From: Candidatus Stoquefichus sp.
Lineage (GTDB): Bacteria > Bacillota_I > Bacilli_A > Erysipelotrichales > Coprobacillaceae
Reading direction: 5' to 3'
DNA: 64,000 nucleotides
Assembly: GCA_021768625.1 (NCBI GenBank)
Contig: JAETUM010000001.1
Span: 33,882 to 97,881, forward strand
Shown here: in pieces, positions 25,135 through 34,694 of the stretch
How positions within the stretch are numbered: the stretch's first letter is position 1
How the letters are laid out: every line of letters begins with the position of its first letter
Notes under the pieces: model-generated
The model's database searches: none
What the model was told of the DNA's origin: nothing
Seen by the model: the letters and a program-made list of their open reading frames with translations, nothing else
Position numbers and translations under genes: made by a program

Positions 25135-26441
25135 ATATTATCCAATTCCAATTCAGATAATATTTGTTTTATTACAGACTCACTATCATAACTATCTAAT
25201 TTTAAATTTTCAAACCCTTTACTGTAATCTGTATTAAAAATAGTAACTATATTTTTCTTAAAATATTCAATTGGATCAGGCAAATGATACATTGAAAAAC
25301 CTATTTTTAAATTTTCAAGAATTAAACCATTTAGTCTTTGCTCACTTGATATAGGAAATACAATCATAGGGGTATTAAAAAATATCGATTCTTTTATACT
25401 ATTTAATCCTCCTGATGTTATGAAGAACTTACAATGCATTAACACATATTTTTGAGGTATAAATTTTTTAACCGCTACCTTTTCACTTATTTTCATTTCA
25501 ATAATTAAATTTTGTATTAATTCAGTCGCTTTTCCACCTGAAATAATAATTTTATATTTGCTAAAGTTATCTAAAATAGTCTTTAATATTTCTCTGTAAT
25601 ATTCTATTTCTCTACTCATAAATGATCCTGTAGATATATATATTAAATTATTATCCTTACATAATTCAATAATGTCTGAAGAGATATTACTTTCTATAGC
25701 AAAGTCTCTTTTTGTAGGTGGATAAATTATTATGTTTTTTCTGTTTGGTAATTTAGGTTGTAAGAATTTTTGTGAAAATATTATATTGTATTTTTCATCA
25801 GGATCATATTGGTAAAATGGTCTAATATAATCCTCATTTAATTCCAAAGATATTTTTTTATATATGTTTTGTATATTTTCTTTAAATTCTTGTAAATATT
25901 TTTTTGTTACAAACGGAAGAAAGTTTATAATTCCCAAAAATATAGGTAGGATAGTATCATAGTTTTTCATTAAGTAATCCCATGAATATAGATTATTTGT
26001 TATATAACCTATAGTTTTAATATTATTAAATTTTTCTTTCTCTTTTAATTTCATCCAATATATATCTGTAGAATCTCGAAACACAATACTTGGATCATAT
26101 TGTTCTATTTTCGTTTCAATAAAATTAGCCACACTAGAATGATAATTAAAAATTTCAATAGCATCTTTTTCTAAAAAAGCATCATAGAGCTTCATAAAAT
26201 CCTTTCCTCTGTTATATTTTTCAAACTTTTTTTCTTTTTCTTTAATAAGTTTGTGATGTTTCTTTTCCCAATAGCTATTTGGATAAGCAATGTATGGTAT
26301 CCCATTATTTTTACAATATTCAATATTATTGCTATGAATAAAACATATTACATTATGTCCATTTTTCAAAAAATATTGAATTAAACCCTTTATAGGAATT
26401 ATATGACTCACTGAATAACTTGTTAAAAAAACTACTTTCAT
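25131..26441 (-). CDS. GT1-type glycosyltransferase of the lanthipeptide operon
   Basis: A 436-residue glycosyltransferase of the UGT/MGT (GT1, GT-B fold) type. The N-terminal acceptor domain starts VVFLTSYSVSHIIPIKGLIQ with the His common at the active site. The nucleotide-sugar motif is near 341-372: ITSGGLNSIKESIFFNTPMI and FPISSEQRLNG. It lies between lanB and lanC with 4-bp overlaps on both sides, so it is an integral operon member. Together with the PIG-L deacetylase it suggests that a sugar such as N-acetylglucosamine is put on the peptide; the sugar and acceptor site are inferred. Confidence 0.85.
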   Translation of the reverse strand: MKVVFLTSYSVSHIIPIKGLIQYFLKNGHNVICFIHSNNIEYCKNNGIPYIAYPNSYWEKKHHKLIKEKEKKFEKYNRGKDFMKLYDAFLEKDAIEIFNYHSSVANFIETKIEQYDPSIVFRDSTDIYWMKLKEKEKFNNIKTIGYITNNLYSWDYLMKNYDTILPIFLGIINFLPFVTKKYLQEFKENIQNIYKKISLELNEDYIRPFYQYDPDEKYNIIFSQKFLQPKLPNRKNIIIYPPTKRDFAIESNISSDIIELCKDNNLIYISTGSFMSREIEYYREILKTILDNFSKYKIIISGGKATELIQNLIIEMKISEKVAVKKFIPQKYVLMHCKFFITSGGLNSIKESIFFNTPMIVFPISSEQRLNGLILENLKIGFSMYHLPDPIEYFKKNIVTIFNTDYSKGFENLKLDSYDSESVIKQILSELELDNI

Positions 26442-29311
26442 TTTTTTTCTCCTTTCCTTAATACACTTTTTAAACTATAAAATACATTTTCTATATTACT
26501 CATCAATTCATTTTCTTTAACTCTATTAATTGTAAAAACTCTATTATAATTCATGTGAAATATACTAAGTATAATATCTTTGGAATTGTGTTGATTAATA
26601 AGTTCAGGAAGCATATTATCAATTTTCATATTAAATGTTTTACTTATTTGCTGAATCCATTGAAAATCTTCATCTTTTTGATTACTTGTATAATTAACGA
26701 TAATATATTTTCTTAATTTATTAATATTTATATTTCTCTGATAATATTTCTTGTATATTGACATCAACTCTTCTATATCATAATATTTGCTAACTATTTC
26801 AATTAAATTTAAAGTCCATATAAAGTATAATTTATATCTTGCGTGTAAATCTTTATATGTTTTATTTAAAATTTTTTTACTTATTATAGTAGATTCAATA
26901 AACAATTCTTCTACTCTATATATTAAATTAACTCCACCATATCTATTTATTTCAGGTATATATTCATCAATGATATAACAATTAATAATACCTTTTTTCT
27001 CAAAATCACTTAAATATTTTTTTATTTTACTTATTAAAACATCTTCTTTACCTTTTAATTGTATACGTAATCTAATATGACTTTTAGGATCTTTATATCT
27101 TATATAAAACCAGTTCGTTATGTTTTTATCAACAATTTTATTTACAATAGTCTCCAAATGATTAACTATGAAAAAATCCATAAATACTTCATTCATATAT
27201 AATTTAATGCTTAGCCAATCAGTATCTCGCTTTTCTATATATATATCCTTATTTAATAGCTTTTCTTTTGTCTTTGATTTATATTTAATTTGAAAAACAG
27301 ATTCATTGATATATGCATTATTTTCATTAAAATCATGTAATAAAACATTATCTTCGTTAAAATATACCTCTCTAATATTTATATATCCCTTTGTCATTAA
27401 CTGCTTTCTTAAAATTTCCATATTGATAGACTGAGATAAATCTAATAATAAATAATTATCCTCAGAGCCAAAATATACTCTAGTACATAAATTATATTTC
27501 TTTAACAATTTTAATATTTTACTTTTGAATTTAATCTCATTATCACATATAAAATCATCTTTTTTTAACCTTATTTCAAATGGTCTTATAATAAAATTTT
27601 TATACACTATTTTAGGGCATATGATAGAATTTTTAAATGTTTCAGCAATTTGTTCAAATAAAGAAAATATATTTATTTTTGCACATTGTTCTATGGTTGC
27701 TATACCTTTAAAAAATTCGGGTGCAAAATTTAAATTAGTTACATTATTAATAGTAAAATGAATTATTCTACCAGTTTTTATATTAATAAACCTAAGTTTA
27801 CCATTTATTGGACAAACATAAATATCATTTATATCTAGAGAGATTTTATCTCTTATCTCTGTATTTGTTCCATATTCTAAATAATACTTACTTTCACTAT
27901 AACAATTTAATACATTCAAAATTCTAGATTTTTTTGGATGATATAATAATTCAACATTATCATAATCATCTTCAATTTCAGATTTAATACTCTCTCTCAC
28001 TTTATAAAAGCGCCCTAACGATTTATATGCCATATCACTTCCTATCAATGGTGTTGTTACGTAATAATAACCATTATCGTTTTTAAAAACATTTAATGCT
28101 ATTTCAAATTGTGTTTTTAGTAATTGATTTTTTTCTATACGATCATCAACAATTACATCGGATAAATCTAATGTATTACTATTAATTTTATATAGATATT
28201 TATTGAAACAATTAAATTTTCTACCTTGCTTTTTAGGCATTCCTATTCCTTTTATTTCATTAAATACAATAGATACAGGCACCGCATTATAATTATATTT
28301 TTCAATAAATTTCATATAATAGTCATATAAGCAATAATCATTTTCACAAAATATACTTAAAAAGTTTATATAATCTAAAATATCCTCTTTAATCTTTTCA
28401 TCCATATATATTATTTGGTTGTGAATTAAATCTACAGAAACAGTATTATCAACTTTATATATTTGATTCAACCTTTGTATGATGTTCAAATAAATTTCTG
28501 TTCCCATTCCTACTGTACTAGTATTATAGGTTTCAAAATCCACTTTAATTAACTTCAAAGCATCAATATAATTTTTCAATTCTATCTCATATTTTTTTAA
28601 CACTCTTATTAAATTTTCAATATTTCTTTCTTCTAAAGATGATAAACGTAAATCTGAAATTAAAAATCCATTTTCCAATAGTTTTAAAATATACTGATGA
28701 ATTATTTCTGTTTCAATATCGCTATATTCAGAGCAAATACAATTTATTAAATTTTCAATAGTTTCAAATTTATTAAAAATTACTTGTTTTAAAATATTAA
28801 AAGGCTTCTGTTTCTTTATCAAAACATGATTCTGTAAATATACTTTTTCATCATGAAAACAATCTATCCAATTATTTAAAACTAAATCATCATTTATCTC
28901 TAACGTATTACTTATAGTAATTCTTAGAGACTTACCAATTTCTTTTTCAGCATTTTTTAAAAATCCAACTATCCATTCATAATCTAACAATAAATTCTTT
29001 TTATAATTTATTGTATTAAATGAATTGATTTTATCTTTACAATTAGTAAATTCACCCTGAGATACAAATGCATTTAATCCATATGGTGTTGTCCTCGTAG
29101 ATGCTCTATTTAAATACTTAATCAAGGAAATAGAACAATTCTTGTTATTACCTTTCCCAGTAATCATTGATTCTAATAATGATCTTGAATTAATAGCAAT
29201 ATTCTCACTAAATCTTTCTTTACAGTATTGTATAATATTATCTTCATCAAATTTAAAGTTTACTGGTTTTATTGGTACTCTCAAATAAAATTTATCACTT
29301 ACTTCGTACAT
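26438..29311 (-). CDS. lanB: Full-length class I lanthipeptide dehydratase
   Basis: A 957-residue LanB using the ATG at 29311, eight bases after AAAGGAGG. A GTG three codons earlier overlaps that site and is less likely. The N-terminal glutamylation domain shows the family blocks FYLRVPIKP, YLNRASTRTTPYGLNAFVSQGEF and LNRASTR. The C-terminal elimination (SpaB_C) domain has WLSIKLYMNEVFMDFFI, FYIRYKDPKSHIRLRI and YIPEINRYGG. Both halves are in one chain, unlike split thiopeptide LanBs. It would use Glu-tRNA to dehydrate Ser and Thr of the precursors. It follows the PIG-L gene by about 40 bp. Confidence 0.93.
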   Translation of the reverse strand: MYEVSDKFYLRVPIKPVNFKFDEDNIIQYCKERFSENIAINSRSLLESMITGKGNNKNCSISLIKYLNRASTRTTPYGLNAFVSQGEFTNCKDKINSFNTINYKKNLLLDYEWIVGFLKNAEKEIGKSLRITISNTLEINDDLVLNNWIDCFHDEKVYLQNHVLIKKQKPFNILKQVIFNKFETIENLINCICSEYSDIETEIIHQYILKLLENGFLISDLRLSSLEERNIENLIRVLKKYEIELKNYIDALKLIKVDFETYNTSTVGMGTEIYLNIIQRLNQIYKVDNTVSVDLIHNQIIYMDEKIKEDILDYINFLSIFCENDYCLYDYYMKFIEKYNYNAVPVSIVFNEIKGIGMPKKQGRKFNCFNKYLYKINSNTLDLSDVIVDDRIEKNQLLKTQFEIALNVFKNDNGYYYVTTPLIGSDMAYKSLGRFYKVRESIKSEIEDDYDNVELLYHPKKSRILNVLNCYSESKYYLEYGTNTEIRDKISLDINDIYVCPINGKLRFINIKTGRIIHFTINNVTNLNFAPEFFKGIATIEQCAKINIFSLFEQIAETFKNSIICPKIVYKNFIIRPFEIRLKKDDFICDNEIKFKSKILKLLKKYNLCTRVYFGSEDNYLLLDLSQSINMEILRKQLMTKGYINIREVYFNEDNVLLHDFNENNAYINESVFQIKYKSKTKEKLLNKDIYIEKRDTDWLSIKLYMNEVFMDFFIVNHLETIVNKIVDKNITNWFYIRYKDPKSHIRLRIQLKGKEDVLISKIKKYLSDFEKKGIINCYIIDEYIPEINRYGGVNLIYRVEELFIESTIISKKILNKTYKDLHARYKLYFIWTLNLIEIVSKYYDIEELMSIYKKYYQRNININKLRKYIIVNYTSNQKDEDFQWIQQISKTFNMKIDNMLPELINQHNSKDIILSIFHMNYNRVFTINRVKENELMSNIENVFYSLKSVLRKGEKK

Positions 29312-29351
29312 AATAAACACCTCCTTTTTTCTTTATTATTTACATAAATAA

Positions 29352-29969
29352 TCAATATATCATTTTGTTTATAATAAATCCTTCTGCAAAATTTACATGT
29401 GATTTTATACCATTTAAGCGATCCTTAGCATCTATATATGATATCAAGTCTTGTTTTCTATTTTTATATTTTTTTATTTGAGTTGAATACATTCTAAGAA
29501 CTTTCTTTTTATCTTCTTCAAATTCAGAAATATCTATAAAATAATTTGCTGTAAACTCAGTACTTGTTAATGATTCATAAAATATTAAATTTTTACATAA
29601 TGACGAGATAGATAAAGCATTTAATCCTATGTTCATGTGATCTTGATGCGAATCTTTATAATATTGACAAAAAATTGTATCTATACAATACTTTTTTATA
29701 ATATTACTTAAAAAATCAATAACCTCTGGATTATGTAATAAATATCCGTCTCTAATTTCACCAATAACTATTTCATCAACCTCAATATGAAGCAAAGCTT
29801 GTTTAATTTCACCTATTCTATCTTTGTATGTTTTTTTCTCCCAATTTCCTCCATTTGTCATTACTAAATAAACAATCTTTTTTCCTTCTTTTTTTAATTT
29901 CATTAAACTTCCTACACAACCCAATTCTATATCATCTGGATGAGCCCCTATTATTAAAATATTTTTCAT
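29352..29969 (-). CDS. PIG-L-family deacetylase
   Basis: A 205-residue zinc deacetylase of the PIG-L/LmbE family. The zinc motif AHPDDIELGC is at residues 8-17 and the second motif SHQDHMNIG near 107. Members remove acetyl from N-acetylglucosamine on small molecules or glycoconjugates (MshB, BshB, BtrD). It is the first gene of the lanB-GT-lanC-lanA operon, so its likely substrate is a sugar added by the operon's glycosyltransferase. Such pairs occur in glycopeptide and aminoglycoside pathways; I know of no class I lanthipeptide cluster described with it. Confidence 0.85.
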   Translation of the reverse strand: MKNILIIGAHPDDIELGCVGSLMKLKKEGKKIVYLVMTNGGNWEKKTYKDRIGEIKQALLHIEVDEIVIGEIRDGYLLHNPEVIDFLSNIIKKYCIDTIFCQYYKDSHQDHMNIGLNALSISSLCKNLIFYESLTSTEFTANYFIDISEFEEDKKKVLRMYSTQIKKYKNRKQDLISYIDAKDRLNGIKSHVNFAEGFIINKMIY

Positions 29970-30475
29970 TTACATTATCTCCTTAACTGAATATTATTGT
30001 TCAATTATCTTCTCTGTTGTTAGTATATATACATTTTTTTCTATTTTCATCATTTTTAACGCAAACAACATTAATCAGTACGCAAATGCAAATTACTAAG
30101 AAAGATTCCTAATTATGTCAAAAAATACAAAGAATTGTATTTCACAAAAAAATGAATATTTTAGTGACATGAATACACCGTATCAATCTAAATAATGACA
30201 ATTTTTTATTCCAATTCCTTCATTGATTTCAAAAATTTATAAATCAATGAATTTTCTCGACATAAAATATTGTGTCGTCAATTTCTTTGAGATAATGTCA
30301 TCATTTCATAAAAACAATGTCATTAATAGGGTGAAATACTCAAAAATCTCTATACTTTTATTTTTAAACAAAACACCTTTTAAATTAAAATATTTGTTTA
30401 ATAATTATCATTAAGCATGATTACATACGATTTAAACATATTTCAAAGCCAAATCATAATCTTCTAGATACCAAA
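29970..30475. other. Intergenic region upstream of the biosynthesis operon
   Basis: About 500 bp, AT-rich. It should hold the promoter of the PIG-L-to-140-residue-protein operon and perhaps regulator sites. I could not pick a clear promoter or paired AgrA-type repeats. No supported ORF. Confidence 0.4.
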
Positions 30476-30477
30476 TA

Positions 30478-31180
30478 AATATCCTCTGGCTTAGCCAGAG
30501 GTTTTGCCTGTGCGGGCATAGCCCTGCTCCCAGAGCTAAGGCTGAAGCCCCTTCATTTCATGCGACCTGTCCCTGCCTCTTGCACTATTTCTTATTAAAT
30601 GGATCCTTTAAATCAAGCACAAGTTGTTCTGCTGCCTGATCTTCCTTTAATTGATTCCTTATATACTCTTGTATCTTCTTTGTATTCTTTCCCGCTGTAT
30701 CTACGTAATATCCTCTACACCAAAAACTTCTCCCTCGATACTTATATCTTAAATCTGTCCATCTATCATATATGATTTGACTGCTCTTCCCTTTTAAAAA
30801 TCCCATGAATCCTGATACACTTATTTTTGGTGGTATTTCCAATAACATATGTATGTGATCTTTACATACTTCTGCTTCTAATATATTCACTTCTTTCCAC
30901 TCACATAATTCTTTTAATATCTTACCTATTTCAACCCTTCTACTTTCGTAGAAGGCTTGCCTCCTGTATTTTGGTGCGAATACGACATGATATTTACAAC
31001 TCCATTTTGTATGTGATAAACTATGTAAGTCATTTGTTTGATTTTTTTCATTCATTTGATTTTCCTCCTGTTTTTGTCTTGCAGTTTCTCAGGACGCAAT
31101 TCTATTATATAGGAGGTTTTTTCCATTATCACTTCGCTAAAGCTTTTTCTTGACCCACAGACTATCTGTGGGTTTTATTG
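30478..31180 (-). mobile_element. IS200/IS605-type insertion sequence
   Basis: A compact element with a Y1 transposase and subterminal palindromes. On the left is CCTCTGGCTTAGCCAGAGG (30483-30501) and on the right ACCCACAGA-CTA-TCTGTGGGT (31153-31173). Its G+C is higher than that of the surrounding cluster. It lies between the exporter/agr half and the biosynthesis half of the cluster and touches no gene. Exact ends cannot be fixed without a comparison. Confidence 0.85.
30585..31055 (-). CDS. tnpA: IS200-type Y1 transposase
   Basis: A 156-residue TnpA of the IS200/IS605 family. It starts around LSHTKWSCKYHVVFAPKYRR, has the HUH motif in VCKDHIHMLLEIPP and the single catalytic tyrosine region WCRGYYVDTAG. 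Length and motifs are complete, so it may be active. GGAGGAAAATCAA precedes the ATG. No TnpB accompanies it. It works by single-strand transposition, needing the subterminal hairpins. Confidence 0.95.
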   Translation of the reverse strand: MNEKNQTNDLHSLSHTKWSCKYHVVFAPKYRRQAFYESRRVEIGKILKELCEWKEVNILEAEVCKDHIHMLLEIPPKISVSGFMGFLKGKSSQIIYDRWTDLRYKYRGRSFWCRGYYVDTAGKNTKKIQEYIRNQLKEDQAAEQLVLDLKDPFNKK

Positions 31181-31184
31181 TATA

Positions 31185-31214
31185 CAAAAAGAGAGAATTC
31201 ACCTTGAATTCTCT
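31185..31214 (-). terminator. Terminator of the agr/exporter operon
   Basis: On the minus strand AGAGAATTCA/TGAATTCTCT (31192-31201 with 31205-31214) followed by CTTTTTG. It sits at the border of the IS, about 100 bp after the stop of the 170-residue membrane protein gene. Confidence 0.75.
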
Positions 31215-31311
31215 TTGTATCTTTAATCATATAATTAATTAAATATATCCGCATAAACATTTGAAACTTTTCTTTTTTACCACACAATTACTCAAAATCA
31301 TAATTATTACT

Positions 31312-31824
31312 TTACTTAATAGCACTAGAATCACAAACTATTTCTATATTAAATCTATTTAATTTATTCAATATAGGAATCAATTTTCTCTTACTTAATT
31401 TAAATTGCTTTTTTTCTATAGAATCAAAAATTTTATACTCCAATACAACATTATATAGAAATCTTTTTTTATTCACATAACATTTATTCATCATTTTATA
31501 AGGTATATATTGATATTTTTTTTCATATTCTCTTCTATAATAACTACTAACATGAAATCTCAATAAATCAAAGAATTTTAATTTACTATGGAAAATAACT
31601 CCTTCACCATTAAACTCTTTATACTCCCTATTAATAACCAACAAGAAAAAAATATATATTATAGCTACTACAAAAATAGCTATCTTAAAATGAATAATTA
31701 CTTTTAAATAATAATTTAGTAATCCAAAACACGTACACGCTAAAGTAAAACACGTTAATAAGTATAGTCTTGATAATTTATATCCGACTTTAATTAATTG
31801 ATCATAATCATATTTTATTTTCAA
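31312..31824 (-). CDS. Unknown membrane protein, possible immunity protein
   Basis: A 170-residue protein with two N-terminal membrane helices (about 20-37 and 44-66). A cytoplasmic basic domain follows (GEGVIFHSKLKFFDLLRFHVSSYYRREYEKKYQYIP). The layout resembles small YcxB-like/PH-type membrane proteins, but I do not recognise the family. It lies 17 bp downstream of the ABC exporter gene and is the last gene before a terminator. Its place next to the exporter suggests self-protection; that is inference from context only. Confidence 0.55.
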   Translation of the reverse strand: MKIKYDYDQLIKVGYKLSRLYLLTCFTLACTCFGLLNYYLKVIIHFKIAIFVVAIIYIFFLLVINREYKEFNGEGVIFHSKLKFFDLLRFHVSSYYRREYEKKYQYIPYKMMNKCYVNKKRFLYNVVLEYKIFDSIEKKQFKLSKRKLIPILNKLNRFNIEIVCDSSAIK

Positions 31825-31841
31825 AATTTATATATCCTTTT

Positions 31842-33617
31842 TTATCTAATTTGAAAATCATACATTTTTTTATATATACCATCTAGTTTAATTAAATCAT
31901 CATGAGATCCTTGTTCTATAATTTTACCTTTATCTAAAACAATTATTTTTTTTGTGAATTTTGCATTTATAAATCTATGAGTTATAAATAAACCAATTCT
32001 ATCGTTAATATTTGATTTAAAATTTTCAAAAAATTCATATTCTGCCTTTGGATCAAGAGCAGCAGTTGGTTCATCCAATATAAAGAAATCTCCACCCTTC
32101 ATAAAAATTCTTGAAATTGCTAACTTTTGCCATTGCCCCCCAGATAACTGTGTTCCACCTGCAAACCAATATCCAACTTGTTGCTCATAACCATTTGGTA
32201 ACAACTCTATAAACTTATTGGCATTGGACATTTTGCTTGCTTGTTCAATCTTGTTCATATCATTTAAATTATTAATGTCTCCAAACCCAATATTTTCCTT
32301 AATCGTAAATTGAAACTGATTGAAATCTTGAAGAACTGTAGAAATTTTTTCTTTTAAATCATCATTATTTATTTTTTTAATATCAATTCCATTAACTAGA
32401 ATAGTACCCTCGTAATTTATATATAAATTATTTAATAATTTTATTAATGTAGTTTTTCCTGAACCGTTTTCTCCTACTAAAGCTATTATCTCTCCTTTTT
32501 CTAGTTTCAAATTAATGTTTCTTAAAGCATATTCTTCTCTGTTTGGGTATTTATAAGAAACATTTTTTAATTCTATAGATGTTATTTTATCAATATGCAT
32601 TTTTTTCTCTACAATATTATCATTTAATGAATTATATTCAAAAAAATTTTTAATATTTTCAACAAAAAGTCCATCTTGATAAAACGTAAATAAAGATCCA
32701 ACTATACTTTTTATTGCTGTTTCAACTTTTGATGTGGTATTAATATAAGTCATTAAATTCCCAACTAATATTTTTTGAAAAAAAGCTTCTACAAACGCTA
32801 CAATAACTAAACTTACAGTAATTAGAAAATTTGATAATTGATACAATATTGAAAATAAACTTTTTTTATTAATTAATTTTACATTTTCAATAAAAAATTT
32901 TTTTCTTAGTTTTTTAAATAAATTTAACAAGTAATCAAACAAATTTAATAATTTGACTTCCTTTATGTATTGATCTTTGGTAAGCAAATGAGCAATATAC
33001 CATGATTTTCTTTCATAATTTGTTCGATTATATACTACCTTATACTCATTTTTACTTATCGATGCAAAATACTTTGAAGCAATGAAAGGCAAGAATAAAA
33101 AGCCCACTATTGCCCAACTGTGCCAACTAAAAAGTATAATTAAAGAAGTTAAAAATGAAATTATGGAAGAAATAATTGTTAACAAATTTGAAATAATATT
33201 AATAGGTCTAATTCCTATTTCCTGTTCAGCTCTTTGTAACATATCATAAACTCTTGGATTTTCAAAATCACATAAATTATATTTTTTAGTTTCCTGTAAG
33301 ATTTTAGCATTTAACTCATAATACAAATACTCTTTATATTTACTTAACCAATTTGACTGTAAATTAGTTAAAGCAATAGATAAAATCCCTATAATAATGA
33401 ATAAAATAATATTTATAGTTATACTATTAAAATCAGTACTTTTTAATTGTATTAAATTAACTATTTTCTGTGTATTAAAGAGAGATATATATGGTAATAT
33501 ACTAGTAAAAATCGTTGTTATAAACAAGACAATAAAATATTTCTTCTTGTATTCAAAAATCATACTCAAAATATACTTTATATTATTGATACATCGTTTA
33601 ATATCCATATTTTTCAT
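31842..33617 (-). CDS. ABC exporter (fused membrane and ATPase domains), probable lanthipeptide transporter
   Basis: A 591-residue ABC half-transporter from the ATG at 33617 (AAGGAAAG upstream). It has six membrane helices in the first ~300 residues, then an ATPase with Walker A GENGSGKTTL, signature LSGGQWQKLA and Walker B FFILDEPTAALD. There is no N-terminal C39 peptidase, so it does not cleave leaders itself, as in LanT of class I systems. It lies between agrD and the small membrane protein, upstream of the biosynthesis operon. Export of the lanthipeptide is the likely job. No leader protease (LanP) is in the window. Confidence 0.85.
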   Translation of the reverse strand: MKNMDIKRCINNIKYILSMIFEYKKKYFIVLFITTIFTSILPYISLFNTQKIVNLIQLKSTDFNSITINIILFIIIGILSIALTNLQSNWLSKYKEYLYYELNAKILQETKKYNLCDFENPRVYDMLQRAEQEIGIRPINIISNLLTIISSIISFLTSLIILFSWHSWAIVGFLFLPFIASKYFASISKNEYKVVYNRTNYERKSWYIAHLLTKDQYIKEVKLLNLFDYLLNLFKKLRKKFFIENVKLINKKSLFSILYQLSNFLITVSLVIVAFVEAFFQKILVGNLMTYINTTSKVETAIKSIVGSLFTFYQDGLFVENIKNFFEYNSLNDNIVEKKMHIDKITSIELKNVSYKYPNREEYALRNINLKLEKGEIIALVGENGSGKTTLIKLLNNLYINYEGTILVNGIDIKKINNDDLKEKISTVLQDFNQFQFTIKENIGFGDINNLNDMNKIEQASKMSNANKFIELLPNGYEQQVGYWFAGGTQLSGGQWQKLAISRIFMKGGDFFILDEPTAALDPKAEYEFFENFKSNINDRIGLFITHRFINAKFTKKIIVLDKGKIIEQGSHDDLIKLDGIYKKMYDFQIR

Positions 33618-33797
33618 TTTATTTCTTTCCTTACAAATTTCATCTCTTATCACGTCTATTTTTTATACATTATTTTTAATTGTATATTCTATATTTTATA
33701 TGCACTTAGTTTATTACATAAGTCAAGTTATAAACTTTTAAAATAAGCATAATAAAATATAAATAAACTATTAAATATTTTATGATTTGACATTTAT

Positions 33798-33923
33798 TTA
33801 CAAATCAGTTAATGATTTGGGTTCTTTAGGTTGCCCCATCCCAAATATTGATGCACAAAATGCAGAATTAATTGCTGTTCTTTTTAAAAATTTTAAAAAT
33901 AACTCACAAATTAACTTTTTCAT
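33798..33923 (-). CDS. agrD: Autoinducing peptide precursor
   Basis: A 41-residue ORF not picked up by length filters. An amphipathic leader (MKKLICELFLKFLKRTA) is followed by INSAFCASIF and an acidic, proline-containing tail (GMGQPKEPKSLTDL). This is the three-part AgrD plan. The cysteine four residues before the expected AgrB cut after Phe would give a five-membered thiolactone, CASIF, with an N-terminal extension such as NSAF. AGGTAGTTAAAG precedes the ATG. It overlaps the 3' end of agrB by 20 bp. Processing sites are predicted from the family. Confidence 0.85.
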   Translation of the reverse strand: MKKLICELFLKFLKRTAINSAFCASIFGMGQPKEPKSLTDL

Positions 33924-34485
33924 CTTTAACTACCTCCTTTACTTTTTCTATAATTATTAGGAGAACATCCAATATAATTGCATAAGCCATTGCATTCATT
34001 ATAATCAAATCTTTAGAAATTATATATATACTCCAAAAAATTATTGATACATAAAATTTTTTTACTTTAAGTATTTTTAATTTATTTTTACTTAATGGCT
34101 TATTTACATTTTCTATAGGTGTCATATACATTATATATATTAGGCAACTAGTAAGAATAATAAAATAAATATTTTGATCCAATTCCCTTATTCTTAGATA
34201 ATAAAATTGTAAAAACAATAAATACATACATATAAAAGAAAAATAACATAAATTATAACTTTTAAAATGAAAACCTCCTGTTAATTGTCTAAGTATTATA
34301 AATGTAATCAAAAATATTAGTGCCTCTAAAATTGTATTACTCAAATATCCTAACAATAAAATTGATATTATATTTAAAAAATTCAAAATAAATACTTCTA
34401 ATCCATATCTATATATATCAATTTCTTGTTTTATTGTTTCTCCGCTTTGGTGTTTGTCTAAATATTCAAGTATTATATGTAACAT
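33904..34485 (-). CDS. agrB: AgrB-type peptidase/exporter
   Basis: A 193-residue membrane protein with about six helices and the AgrB catalytic signature: RQLTGGFHFKSYNLCYFSF, with active His (GGFH) and Cys (NLCY). It cuts the AgrD tail and forms the thiolactone at the membrane. Its 3' end overlaps agrD. About 210 bp separate it from agrC, so it may have its own promoter. The signature is intact, so the enzyme should be functional. Confidence 0.93.
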   Translation of the reverse strand: MLHIILEYLDKHQSGETIKQEIDIYRYGLEVFILNFLNIISILLLGYLSNTILEALIFLITFIILRQLTGGFHFKSYNLCYFSFICMYLLFLQFYYLRIRELDQNIYFIILTSCLIYIMYMTPIENVNKPLSKNKLKILKVKKFYVSIIFWSIYIISKDLIIMNAMAYAIILDVLLIIIEKVKEVVKDEKVNL

Positions 34486-34694
34486 AGCATCTATTATTGC
34501 CTCCTATATCACTAAATATATATTAATTGTTTGTATTTTCAATGATTATGGAGTAAACTTACAATTTTAGTACGTAAACAACGAATGATTACATTTTTAT
34601 GATAATCAATTTCTTAATTCTAAGAGTTAAATTTTTTAAATGATGCTATCATAATTAAAGTTTAATTTAAAAAAAGCGAGGAAACTCACTTTCA

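Noticed and set aside
30223..30414. 63-residue plus-strand ORF in the gap before the IS
   Set aside because: Composition is that of random AT-rich DNA, there is no ribosome-binding site and no recognisable feature.
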